A stretch of DNA of 50,245 nt, taken from contig NZ_FZPA01000021.1 in NCBI RefSeq assembly GCF_900188185.1, positions 1 to 50,245 on the forward strand, in the 5' to 3' direction. The notes beneath the pieces were generated by a model. That model made no database searches. It was not told the DNA's origin and was given only the letters and a program-made list of their open reading frames with translations. Shown here piece by piece: positions 18,221 through 25,653 of the stretch. Position 1 is the first letter of the stretch. Each line of letters opens with the position of its first letter. This DNA comes from Sphingopyxis indica. GTDB lineage: Bacteria; Pseudomonadota; Alphaproteobacteria; Sphingomonadales; Sphingomonadaceae. The translations under genes were made by a program, and so were the position numbers.

Positions 18221-18233
18221 GAAATGGTGCGCC
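18221..18233. other. Candidate left attachment site (attL) of the genomic island
   Basis: GAAATGGTGCGCC matches GAAATGGCGCGCC at 33382-33394 in 12 of 13 positions. The right copy covers the CCA end of the tRNA-Arg gene and the 3' end of the recombinase gene. The left copy lies 64 bases after the last core gene, where composition starts to fall. Reading on from the left copy in the recombinase frame gives WCAAPGEDENYVYAIAL and a stop at 18276-18278. Confidence 0.5.
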
Positions 18234-18306
18234 GCGCCGGGTGAAGATGAGAACTACGTCTACGCTATAGCCCTCTAGAATAAGTATCGGAGATAGGCAG
18301 AAGCAG

Positions 18307-18948
18307 CTATTGCCGCCATAGCCTATCGGCAATCGAAGCTGGCTGAGCTTCGGGCGTCTGGTACCGGTTTTCCTTAACCGAAATGCCGAGATGTCGGTGG
18401 AAGAGCGCGATGTAATCCATGTTGGTGGCTAGGTCCGTGGAAACGGTCCCTATACGCTGGGCCAAATCGAGAGTTGCCCCTCCCGCAGAGATGACCGGGA
18501 TCTTGATGGCGGCAGGGTGCATCTTTTCCAATAGGTCAAATTCATCAATTATACCCTTCATTCCGCCAATAAATACGGCGGCTGTAAAGTTGTAATCGCT
18601 GAACATGCGCTCGCGCATCAGCAGCAAGCTTCGTTCTCGATCACCAAGATCTTCAGTATATTCCACATTGGAGAACCGTTTGTTGTCCTCTGGGAACTCA
18701 TCTTTGAAATGTTTGCTCTGGTAAAGCCTGACCCAGCGGCCATAGTCGACACCCAAACCTTCGGCAACAAACCATATCATCGGAGTAATTGCGGGTTGTC
18801 CGCCCCAGACGAGTAGACGTCGCCCCAAGGTTACATGGACGAGGGCGGAGACCGCAGCCGCAATCGCCACGGTATCCGCAGTCTTGGCGTATTCCGGTCC
18901 CCTGCGCGGATCGGGAACGCCGGCGGAGAGGAAAATCGCGTCCGTCAT
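18307..18948 (-). CDS. SLOG/STALD-like nucleotide-binding protein
   Basis: A 213-residue protein with a Rossmann-like SLOG (DprA/LOG) pattern: first strand AIFLSAGVPDP, second glycine loop RRLLVWGGQPAITP, then AAVFIGGMKGIIDEFDLL, the GG-x-G-x-x-x-E signature, and IPVISAGGAT. In Thoeris ThsA proteins a SLOG domain of the STALD type senses a cyclic ADP-ribose isomer made by TIR enzymes. Here it stands alone with no fused SIR2 or membrane effector. The start overlaps the stop of the TIR gene upstream (TAATG), so the two are co-translated. I infer a sensor or regulatory partner for the TIR proteins. The assignment to SLOG is by motif only. Confidence 0.7.
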   Translation of the reverse strand: MTDAIFLSAGVPDPRRGPEYAKTADTVAIAAAVSALVHVTLGRRLLVWGGQPAITPMIWFVAEGLGVDYGRWVRLYQSKHFKDEFPEDNKRFSNVEYTEDLGDRERSLLLMRERMFSDYNFTAAVFIGGMKGIIDEFDLLEKMHPAAIKIPVISAGGATLDLAQRIGTVSTDLATNMDYIALFHRHLGISVKENRYQTPEAQPASIADRLWRQ

Positions 18949-20114
18949 TACGCAGCCGCCTCCCACCCTGAAAGAGCCCATGCAGCTTCGGCAATCTTCA
19001 CTGCGCGGACGGTCTTTATGTGTTCATCCAACCAGTTCAGGTGCGCTATCCACTTTTCTCGAATGCCGACGTGATCATATACGAGTATCGGCATGCCTCC
19101 CTGATCGGCCAGACGTGCTTTTTCAGCGATGTCGTTGAGGAGTTCGGCCGTCGGGATTCCAACGATGGGATAGGCCCAAAGCTTTGTATCGTCGGGTAGA
19201 CGCAGGGCGATAGAACGGTGTGCGCCGACACCTTCGACGGTGCCGCCTATCCTTTCCACCTCCGCACGGAGGCGGCCGGTAATCGACATGAAACGGGACG
19301 CGATGCTGCGGCTTCGCAACCCCTCGACGGCAAGAACGATCTGATCTGCGACTTGATCGATGATAGGGCCGTCTCCGCCACTGAGTTCCGAGCGGTCGAG
19401 ATAAATGGTCTCCGAAAAATCCGTCTGTCTGTTCGGCGTGTGCTCGGGCCAAACCACCCGTAGAACATGGATCTCTTTCGCTCGGGCACGGCCAATTTCC
19501 TGGCGTGTCCATTTGCTGTCGAAGTAGGTCGGCGTATCCAGCATGACCATGACGTCGGAATCGCAGAGCCGATGCCAGAGGACCTCCTGAAACGGCTCTC
19601 CGGGCCGAATGTCGTGCGTATCCAGGAACACGTCGAAGCCACGGCTCCCAAGAAGGTCGTGAAGCTGGATTGCCGCGCTCCGAGACTCGACGCGGCGGTA
19701 ACTCACGAACACGCGACGCTGCTGACGCAGGAGTCCAACGCATTCCAGGAGGCAGGACGCCAGTTCTCGCATTTCGGCGTCGTCTGCCCGTCTGCGAAGT
19801 CCGTTTGCTCCTTGAATGGCCTTCGGTATCAGGACACCAAAATCGCCATCGGAGGGAATCGTGGGAATTACAGGAACGCTATCTCGAAGCGCTCGGGCAG
19901 CTATGTCGGTGTGATGCTGATCGGGCGATCCCAAGTAGGCGACGGCACACGCAGCATGCCGATCACGATCGTTGAAATCCTCTCCTGACCGGATGATAAC
20001 GTCCCTGCCAATCTGGAGGCCGAATTCCTCGATGGCCTTGGAGATAGTGGCAACAAGAGGCGTCTCGACATCGGGATCGGGGCGGCCAAGCAGACCAATC
20101 TCATATACGCTCAT
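18948..20114 (-). CDS. Multidomain TIR protein
   Basis: A 388-residue protein in three parts. Residues 1-125 (opening VYEIGLLGRPDPDVETPLV) look like an alpha/beta domain I cannot name. Residues about 130-260 are a TIR domain: RRVFVSYRRVES, FDVFLDTHDIRPGEPFQE, SDVMVMLDTPTYFDSKWTRQ and the Glu of QEIGRA, which fits the catalytic Glu of NAD-cleaving TIR enzymes. Residues 270-388 form a third unrecognised region ending near VKIAEAAWALSGWE. GAGAGG precedes the ATG by 6 bases. It is the middle gene of a minus-strand trio (ThsB-like, TIR, SLOG-like). A defence or NAD-signalling role is inferred from domain and company. Confidence 0.75.
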   Translation of the reverse strand: MSVYEIGLLGRPDPDVETPLVATISKAIEEFGLQIGRDVIIRSGEDFNDRDRHAACAVAYLGSPDQHHTDIAARALRDSVPVIPTIPSDGDFGVLIPKAIQGANGLRRRADDAEMRELASCLLECVGLLRQQRRVFVSYRRVESRSAAIQLHDLLGSRGFDVFLDTHDIRPGEPFQEVLWHRLCDSDVMVMLDTPTYFDSKWTRQEIGRARAKEIHVLRVVWPEHTPNRQTDFSETIYLDRSELSGGDGPIIDQVADQIVLAVEGLRSRSIASRFMSITGRLRAEVERIGGTVEGVGAHRSIALRLPDDTKLWAYPIVGIPTAELLNDIAEKARLADQGGMPILVYDHVGIREKWIAHLNWLDEHIKTVRAVKIAEAAWALSGWEAAA

Positions 20115-20143
20115 TAACGCCTCTCGGAACGATCTTGCCCAGA

Positions 20144-20641
20144 TCAGTTGTTGTTTCGAATATTTATGGCTTCTTCGATCCAGTTCTCGATGTTGTTGGT
20201 AATGGACGCGTATGCCGATTTGCTGTCTGCCCCAGCGGGGGTTTTCAATGGTGCAACCTCAGCCAATGTACGATTGGTTCCAGTGAACGTAACTTTGCTG
20301 AACGGGTTGGCCCCCTGAGCGGATGGCCGACCGCTATTGTCGAGTAGCTTGTCGATCCTGATGCCAAGGATGCCTCGCTTGTCGTTCCAGCCCTTGGAGA
20401 TTTCATGAATGATCCAAGGCCTGCTGGCCGTCTCGGCGCCCACCAACACCACGACACAGGATTTGCCGTGCATTTGGTCAGCGATCCACTTCTCGATCGC
20501 GGCGTCACCGTTGCGCTTGACCTGCTCCCAATCGTTGGCAGAATACAGAGACTGCCCTTCCAGCGCATTGATATTCCGTATTTGCTGGGTGCGCCAAAAG
20601 TCATTGGCGAAATGAAAACTGAAAAAGACTTTCCGCGCCAT
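20144..20641 (-). CDS. ThsB-like TIR-fold protein (DUF1863/MTH538)
   Basis: A 165-residue protein of the DUF1863 (MTH538, TIR-like) family that includes Thoeris ThsB. Signature blocks: RKVFFSFHFANDFWRTQQIR, NDWEQVKRNGDAAIEKWI, GKSCVVVLVGAETASRPW then IIHEISKGW, GILGIRI and GANPF. ThsB proteins sense phage and make a cyclic ADP-ribose signal from NAD+; the Glu in IHEI lies where the TIR catalytic Glu is expected. Start at 20641 is fixed by GGAGGGG directly upstream; the ATG four codons earlier is part of that ribosome binding site region. It heads a minus-strand operon and is divergent from another TIR gene across 134 bases. Confidence 0.85.
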   Translation of the reverse strand: MARKVFFSFHFANDFWRTQQIRNINALEGQSLYSANDWEQVKRNGDAAIEKWIADQMHGKSCVVVLVGAETASRPWIIHEISKGWNDKRGILGIRIDKLLDNSGRPSAQGANPFSKVTFTGTNRTLAEVAPLKTPAGADSKSAYASITNNIENWIEEAINIRNNN

Positions 20642-20724
20642 AACCCCTCCCAAAAGCGTCGACCAAGAGATCGCAAAAGGTTGGATGGCTTAGCTGCCTG
20701 ACCCCGTTGCGACGATTCGATTCC

Positions 20725-20743
20725 TGTTACAATTATCGTAACA
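20725..20743. promoter_or_regulatory. Palindrome between divergent TIR genes
   Basis: TGTTACAATTATCGTAACA has perfect 6-base arms (TGTTAC/GTAACA) and a 7-base spacer with partial inner symmetry. It sits in the AT-rich 134-base gap between the ThsB-like gene and the next TIR gene, where both promoters must lie. It looks like an operator for a dimeric regulator, but no regulator gene is in the TIR block. Confidence 0.5.
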
Positions 20744-20775
20744 CCCAATCGTTATATTAGGAAGTCTGCGGGCAG

Positions 20776-21357
20776 ATGGCCTACCTCACCGAATCGCAAG
20801 TTCGCGACAAAGTAAAAAACATACCGCCGGAGCATTATAATCTCCATCTTGCTATCCATTCAGCCATATCGGCACTGAAGGACTCTTTCGATATTTTCCT
20901 TTCCCATGCAATGCGTGATGCAGGGATAATATTAGGCATAAAGCAGATTTTGGAGTCATCCGGAAAGACAGTTTATATTGATTGGTTGGACGATCCCGAC
21001 CTTAATCGGGAGAGCGTCAGTGGGAAAACCGCAGAGAAACTTCGTGTCCGGATGAGACAATGCGGTTCTCTCTTTTATGTCTATTCGCAAAGCTCTCAAC
21101 GGTCGCGTTGGATGCCGTGGGAGCTGGGCTATTTCGACGGTGTCAGCGGTAACGTCGCTATTCTGCCAATCTTCCCTGACGGCGGTACGCTGGAGTTCGA
21201 GAACGAGGAATACCTTCAAATCTACCCGAAAGTCGATTTCACCAGCATATCCCACAAGCCAGCCATATTCGTGAACCGGTCAAAGTCGGCTGGGTATGGG
21301 GATTTTAAAACGTTCGACGATTGGCGCAGCGGAAGCGACAAGCTTAGACCTGCATGA
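20776..21357 (+). CDS. TIR-domain protein
   Basis: A 193-residue protein. A 35-residue helical leader precedes a TIR domain: FDIFLSHAMRDAGIILGIKQ, KTVYIDWLDDPDLNRE, the LFYVYSQSSQRSRWMPWE block with the probable catalytic Glu in WELGYFDG, and VAILPIF. The last 50 residues (LQIYPKVDFTSISHKPAIFV) are a short tail found in related TIR proteins. It resembles the TIR part of the neighbouring DoxX-TIR chimera and converges on it with 12 bases between stops. Codon use is visibly less GC-rich than in the core genes. A role in NAD+ depletion or signalling is inferred from the TIR family. Confidence 0.82.
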   Translation: MAYLTESQVRDKVKNIPPEHYNLHLAIHSAISALKDSFDIFLSHAMRDAGIILGIKQILESSGKTVYIDWLDDPDLNRESVSGKTAEKLRVRMRQCGSLFYVYSQSSQRSRWMPWELGYFDGVSGNVAILPIFPDGGTLEFENEEYLQIYPKVDFTSISHKPAIFVNRSKSAGYGDFKTFDDWRSGSDKLRPA

Positions 21358-21369
21358 TTGGTGATGGAT

Positions 21370-22131
21370 TCATGCCCCTGCCAGCCATTTGCTCAATTCC
21401 GTAGCTACGTTCCGCTTCTCGTCGATCACCATCCACACCTTCTTCTGGTATCCTTGGAGATCACCCCAGACAATTCGGCGATACAATCCGAGGTATTCCC
21501 ACGAAGCCCATGCCTTCTCGTGACTGGTATCAGCCGCCGGAAAAAGGGCAATCTTCTCGATCCCTTTGTTCCCATCTGCAATCCCCAGTTCCCACGGCAC
21601 CCAACGGCTCTCTTTACTGTTGGGACTAGCGAGGAGAACGAAACGCTTTGTTTGCCCGATCCGCTTTTTGAGGAGGCTTGCGGTCTCATCGGTCGTGTAG
21701 GGCGGCATCTCGGGGTCGACCTCGTCGATATAGACTTTTGCTCCGTGGCCTTCGAGAACCCTGACGGCACCAACAACAAGATCCTGATCCTTGCTGGAAT
21801 GGGAAAGGAACGTCGCCCCATTCGGATCATTGGACGCAGCGCGCTTACGGATGCTCGCCTGGTCCGCAAAAGAAATATCAGAAGCGTAGCCGCGCAGCTC
21901 CCCTCTGGTAATATAGGCGAGGTCGGACAGGGCGACACTGAACCGCCAGAGAATCGTGACGGCAGCCAGCGGCTTCAGAACGGCCAGGATCGGCACGAGA
22001 TAGGGCGGGTATCCGAGCGTTGGGTAGATGGCCTGCACGCCCGCCATGTCGGAGAGATAATACGCACCGCCTGCAAGATACATGAGGGCAAGCAGGGCCG
22101 TGGCGATCCAGTAAATCCGCTTGAGTTGCAT
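21370..22131 (-). CDS. Chimeric DoxX-TIR membrane protein
   Basis: A 253-residue in-frame chimera. Residues 1-73 are the N-terminal half of a DoxX-like membrane protein (IYWIATALLALMYLAGG, LGYPPYLVPILAVLK, RFSVALSDLAY) with about two transmembrane helices. At 21912/21913 it switches to ITRGELRGYASDISFADQ and a TIR domain: ATFLSHSSKDQDL, AKVYIDEVDPEMPPYTTDET, RFVLLASPNSKESRWVPWEL with the catalytic-type Glu in WELGIADG. The TIR part has ATT where a native start would be expected, so its expression probably depends on the DoxX start. The gene follows an SDR gene by 28 bases on the same strand, the usual SDR-doxX pairing. It is either a breakpoint accident or a membrane-anchored TIR. Confidence 0.8.
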   Translation of the reverse strand: MQLKRIYWIATALLALMYLAGGAYYLSDMAGVQAIYPTLGYPPYLVPILAVLKPLAAVTILWRFSVALSDLAYITRGELRGYASDISFADQASIRKRAASNDPNGATFLSHSSKDQDLVVGAVRVLEGHGAKVYIDEVDPEMPPYTTDETASLLKKRIGQTKRFVLLASPNSKESRWVPWELGIADGNKGIEKIALFPAADTSHEKAWASWEYLGLYRRIVWGDLQGYQKKVWMVIDEKRNVATELSKWLAGA

Positions 22132-22159
22132 CGGGTGTTGTTTCCCTGTTGGCAAATCG

Positions 22160-22882
22160 TCAGTGTGCAGGCATTTGCGGAAGGATCGCCTCAACCCGGT
22201 CGCGCTTGGTGACGAGCGACCAGATCTCCTCGGCCACCACATCGGGATCGATCACCGGCGCCCTCGGGTCAAGCTCATGGCCACCTGCCGTCGCGGCGCG
22301 CATGCCGGCCGAACGGTCGAGGAACGCTCCGATGGACATCGTCCCGGCATAGACACCCTTTTGCGCGACTTCCGCGTTCAGCGTGAAGATGTAGTTGCGC
22401 GCTGCTGCCATCGCCGGACCAACGCCGCTCATCCCCGGCATGGTTACCGATGCCGTCAGGCCGTTGACCACCACGATGGCCCCATCGCCGCGCGCCAGCA
22501 TGTCGGGCAGCACCGCATGCGAAAGCTCGATCGGCGAGAATGCGAAGTAGTCAGCCAGCGGCCGGAACGTCGCCGCATCGAGTTCAACTGCGGGGACGAA
22601 CCCGACACCGCCGAGGGGCTGATGGATCGCGACGTCGATCGCGCCGAACCGCTCCTCGATCGCCCGCACCAGCGCGGGGATAGCACCAAGGTCGGTGAGA
22701 TCGGCCGTGAACGCGACGGCTTCGATACCGGCGTTTGCGAGTTCGGCGACGCGCTCTTCGAGCGGACCGGCACGGCGCGCGACGAGCGCTATGCGATATC
22801 CTTCGCGCCCGAACCGATTGGCGAGGGAAGCTCCGAGACCGCTGCCGGCGCCGAAAATTGCGATTGTCTTCTTGTCAGTCAT
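22160..22882 (-). CDS. Divergent short-chain dehydrogenase/reductase-like protein
   Basis: A 240-residue Rossmann protein with the SDR dinucleotide motif GAGSGLG at residues about 11-17, an Arg pair after strand 2 (ALVARRAGP) suggesting NADP(H), and DLTD after strand 4. The catalytic YxxxK is absent: the position reads AMAAARNY. The NNAG-like block is IHQPLGG. It may therefore not be a classical oxidoreductase. It is followed on the same strand by the DoxX-TIR chimera; SDR and DoxX genes are often neighbours in proteobacteria. Start ATG 22882. Confidence 0.82.
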   Translation of the reverse strand: MTDKKTIAIFGAGSGLGASLANRFGREGYRIALVARRAGPLEERVAELANAGIEAVAFTADLTDLGAIPALVRAIEERFGAIDVAIHQPLGGVGFVPAVELDAATFRPLADYFAFSPIELSHAVLPDMLARGDGAIVVVNGLTASVTMPGMSGVGPAMAAARNYIFTLNAEVAQKGVYAGTMSIGAFLDRSAGMRAATAGGHELDPRAPVIDPDVVAEEIWSLVTKRDRVEAILPQMPAH

Positions 22883-22937
22883 AATTGCGCTCCAAGGGTT
22901 GTATGTTTTGATGGGATGACGAGGCGCCGCTCCGGTT

Positions 22938-23858
22938 TCAGCTTGCGGGCGCCAAGTCAGGGTCGATGCCGGTCATTTCGATAGAGACGTCCCATAGCCG
23001 ACGGGCGAGTTGAGGGTTGCGCGCGTCATCGGACGGGGTGCACTCGAAAGAGGGGCCGCGCAGTTCGGCAAAGGCTGTGGGGCCGTAATATCCGCCGGGC
23101 TTCACATTGCCGGTTGCCGCCTGCAAGGTGGGCCAGGCGCCCATGGCGGGCGTATTGAAGAGCAAACCGCCCACGCCAACAGCGAGCCTGCCCGCCAGGC
23201 TCGCTCTCCCGAAATTGGTTCGAGCGAAGCCGGGATGGCAGCCGACGGTGGTAACGGGCATCTCAGCCGCCTGCAGCCGCCGGTTCAATTCGAGCATGAA
23301 GAGCAGGTTTGCAAGCTTGCTGGCGCCATAGCGTGATAACCAGTTATAGTTCTTCTCGGCATTGAGATCGTCCCATTCGATCTTCGCGCCCTTGTGTTGC
23401 CCGCTGCTGGTGATGACGATCCGCGATCCCGGCGTTTCGCGCAGCTTGGGCAGCATCAGGGCGGTCAAGGCGAAGCTGCCGAGATGGTTGACGCCGAACA
23501 GGAGTTCGAACCCCTGCCTTGTGGTCTGGCGCGTCGGCACCGTTACGCCGGCATTGTTGATCAGCACGTCGATGCGCGGCTCCTTGGCGGCAACTTCAGC
23601 CGCTTTGCGCACACTCGCCAGATCCGCCAGGTCGAGCGGCAGGAAAGCGAGATCAGCGCCGCTGCTCCTCTGCCGAATTTTGTCCATGGCGGCCCTCGCC
23701 TTTGATTCGTCACGGCAAGCAAGCAGCACCCGCGCCCGCCGCGCCGCCAGGGCGCTCGCCACTTCGAAGCCGACGCCCGAGTTGGCACCTGTGACGATGA
23801 GGCATTTGCCCGACTGGTCCGGCACATCGGCCGCCGTAAATCCCGCTCTGGATGGCAC
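22938..23858 (-). CDS. SDR-family oxidoreductase (retinol-dehydrogenase-like)
   Basis: A 306-residue short-chain dehydrogenase with a complete set of motifs: TGANSGVG cofactor loop, NNAG, VITSSG (catalytic Ser) and YGASK (Tyr and Lys). An Arg-rich turn after strand 2 suggests NADP(H). Residues after 240 carry the CHPGFARTNFG segment common in the oxidoreductases related to retinol dehydrogenases. The GTG start at 23858 has AAGGAG 7 bases upstream; a longer ATG frame lacks a ribosome binding site. Substrate unknown. It precedes the second SDR gene by 55 bases, so the two and the DoxX-TIR gene probably share a transcript. Confidence 0.9.
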   Translation of the reverse strand: MPSRAGFTAADVPDQSGKCLIVTGANSGVGFEVASALAARRARVLLACRDESKARAAMDKIRQRSSGADLAFLPLDLADLASVRKAAEVAAKEPRIDVLINNAGVTVPTRQTTRQGFELLFGVNHLGSFALTALMLPKLRETPGSRIVITSSGQHKGAKIEWDDLNAEKNYNWLSRYGASKLANLLFMLELNRRLQAAEMPVTTVGCHPGFARTNFGRASLAGRLAVGVGGLLFNTPAMGAWPTLQAATGNVKPGGYYGPTAFAELRGPSFECTPSDDARNPQLARRLWDVSIEMTGIDPDLAPAS

Positions 23859-23975
23859 GAATATCTCCTTGTTCTGAACGCGCGCTTCTAGTCCGCCGAT
23901 CCTGAACACTACGCAGAACTCGTTCAGTCACTCTCGAAGCGGAGGGTCACGGTCGTAGTATCGCTTGCCGACGTA

Positions 23976-24002
23976 CTTGACATTTAGTGATATTGTGTCA
24001 AG
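23976..24002. promoter_or_regulatory. Inverted repeat in the SDR promoter region
   Basis: CTTGACA, 13 bases, TGTCAAG is a perfect 7-base dyad in an AT-rich gap between the SDR gene and the rightward hypothetical gene. On the minus strand TTGACA (complement of 24004-24009) followed by a TAAATG-like hexamer could be the promoter of the SDR genes, overlapped by the dyad. The TetR-family regulator at 25696 is a candidate ligand. Confidence 0.45.
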
Positions 24003-24154
24003 TTGTCAATTGTGTCTGGCGCCCCGTCACGTCTTTGAGGCGCCATGCACGATTGGACCGTGGTCACTGATCGGGCCGGCTTGTCGCCGTCGTGATCTGG
24101 CAAAGCTGGCGGGACTTGGTTGGATCCGCCGGAACAGGCGCGTGGGAGCTGAGA

Positions 24155-24439
24155 ATGACTGAGGACAGTTTGCGGCGGGCATTGCAGGCGCTCGCCTTGA
24201 TTGCCGCCGATGACGTGGAAGGCGGCCACAAGTTAGTCCGGGACGACAGTTCGCGCGTGTGCGCCTGGGTGCATGCGCATGTGCATCGAATCCAAGGTGA
24301 TCCTTTCGGCGCTCTCTATTTCTACCTTCGAGCCCGCAAACCTATAGGGAGAGGCGCACACGAATTGGAACGGCGTGCGATCGAGGCGGCGCTGACGAGC
24401 CTGCTGAAAAAACCTGACGATGCGCGGGCTGCGGGATGA
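24155..24439 (+). CDS. Small hypothetical protein
   Basis: A 94-residue, largely helical protein (MTEDSLRRALQALALIAADD) with no signal peptide and no motif I recognise. The ATG has GGGAGCTGAGA upstream. The C-terminal codons lie in the left copy of a 35-base direct repeat, and the stop overlaps an ATG at 24436 (ATGA). The same 3' sequence reappears at 25654, just before the TetR gene, so the original neighbour of this gene was probably that TetR-SDR operon. Confidence 0.65.
   Translation: MTEDSLRRALQALALIAADDVEGGHKLVRDDSSRVCAWVHAHVHRIQGDPFGALYFYLRARKPIGRGAHELERRAIEAALTSLLKKPDDARAAG
24394..24428. repeat. 35-bp direct repeat, left copy
   Basis: A 35-base segment (starting GACGAGCCTGCTGAA, ending GATGCGCGGG) matches 25654-25688 at 34 of 35 positions. 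The copies are exactly 1260 bases apart and bracket the metallo-beta-lactamase-fold gene. The left copy is the 3' end of the small hypothetical gene. Confidence 0.8.
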
Positions 24440-24552
24440 GCAGCACTTGCCGCTTCCGTTTTCCGCCAGGTGGAGGAGGCAGTGGTGCTACCTTGGCCCC
24501 AAACGTCGCCGTGAGCGATGATGTCCTAATCCCCTTCAAGACCACAAGCAGA

Positions 24553-25611
24553 ATGCAGTTTAAGTTCATTAGAAATGTGATTTCTATTCTTATGGCCGTC
24601 GCAGTCTCAAGCTGCACCGATAAAAACCTGTACTACAATCCTGATAAGGCGCACCACACACCGACTGGCTTCCAGAATATCAATGGCAAGCTGGAAAATT
24701 CGTTTTCCCGCGTGGCACAGTGGAAATGGCAGGCTCTTTTTAAAGAGATCAGAAATGCCGACGCCTACGATTTCCCTCTATTGGCGCCGGATCAGAAAAA
24801 AATCCGGGATCCTCAGGCCGGGATTCAGGCGACCTGGATCGGCCAAGCCACATTGCTTGTACAAATGGAAGGTCTAAATATCCTCACGGATCCCCATTTT
24901 ACGGAACGGGCTTCGCCCTTTTCATGGATGGGCCCGAAACGGACGGTTCGGCCGGCCCTTTCCGTGGAACAACTGCCGAAAATTGATCTGGTTTTGATTT
25001 CTCACGACCATTACGACCACCTTGACCGAGAAACCATTCACCTTCTTTTGGAAAAGCAGCCGCAGATACAATATTATGCGCCGCTCGGGATTGGCCGATG
25101 GCTGATTCAAGAGGGGGTGAGTGCGAAGAATGTCGCGGAGCTGGACTGGTGGGATGAAGCCGCGTTCCAAAACATGAAGGTCGTCGCGACTCCCTTGCAA
25201 CACTGGGGCCGCCGATCACCTCTCGACACAAACGTCAGATTATGGAGCGGTTGGATCGTCGCGGGGGAGAGCCATCGTTTTGTGTTCATCGGCGATACCG
25301 GCTACGACAAGTCGCACTTCGCCGAGATTGGGCGTCGCTATGGCCCCTTTGATCTGGCGGCGATTCCCATAGGCGCGTACGAACCGCGCTGGTTCATGAA
25401 AGATCAGCATGTGAATCCTGAAGAGGCCGTGCTGATCCATGGGGATATCCAGTCGAAGCTTTCCATCGGAATTCACTGGGGCACATTCGTTCTCACCGAT
25501 GAGGACCTCACGCAGCCGCCAAAGGATCTTGCCGCCGCTCTGGACGAAAAGAAAATCCCGCACGACGCGTTTCAGATCCTGACACATGGTGGAATGCTGG
25601 AAATCCCATAA
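24553..25611 (+). CDS. Lipoprotein metallo-beta-lactamase-fold hydrolase (NAPE-PLD/UlaG-like)
   Basis: A 352-residue MBL-fold protein. The N-terminus RNVISILMAVAVSSCTDKN is a lipoprotein signal with lipobox VSSC, so it should be membrane-anchored in the periplasm. The metal site SHDHYDHLD gives HxHxDH, further ligands are in PLQHWG, FIGDTGYDKSH and GIHWGTF. The layout is that of the phospholipase D-like and UlaG-like branch. Codon use is AT-richer than its neighbours. The gene lies between 35-base direct repeats, so it was probably inserted here. The start at 24553 is chosen because it opens the signal peptide; the frame extends to 24436 but that part looks non-coding. Confidence 0.85.
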   Translation: MQFKFIRNVISILMAVAVSSCTDKNLYYNPDKAHHTPTGFQNINGKLENSFSRVAQWKWQALFKEIRNADAYDFPLLAPDQKKIRDPQAGIQATWIGQATLLVQMEGLNILTDPHFTERASPFSWMGPKRTVRPALSVEQLPKIDLVLISHDHYDHLDRETIHLLLEKQPQIQYYAPLGIGRWLIQEGVSAKNVAELDWWDEAAFQNMKVVATPLQHWGRRSPLDTNVRLWSGWIVAGESHRFVFIGDTGYDKSHFAEIGRRYGPFDLAAIPIGAYEPRWFMKDQHVNPEEAVLIHGDIQSKLSIGIHWGTFVLTDEDLTQPPKDLAAALDEKKIPHDAFQILTHGGMLEIP

Positions 25612-25653
25612 ACCGAATGGAAGAGACGTGACCATGCCGTTCATTTTCTGGAA

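Noticed and set aside
18157..18306. A duplicate tRNA-Arg fragment at the left island edge
   Set aside because: Apart from the 13-base near-match I see no T-arm or anticodon-arm sequence there, so no partial tRNA copy is claimed.
18307..21357. Calling the cluster a canonical Thoeris system
   Set aside because: No SIR2-SLOG ThsA and no macro-domain membrane effector is present; the SLOG-like protein stands alone. Only Thoeris-like parts can be claimed.
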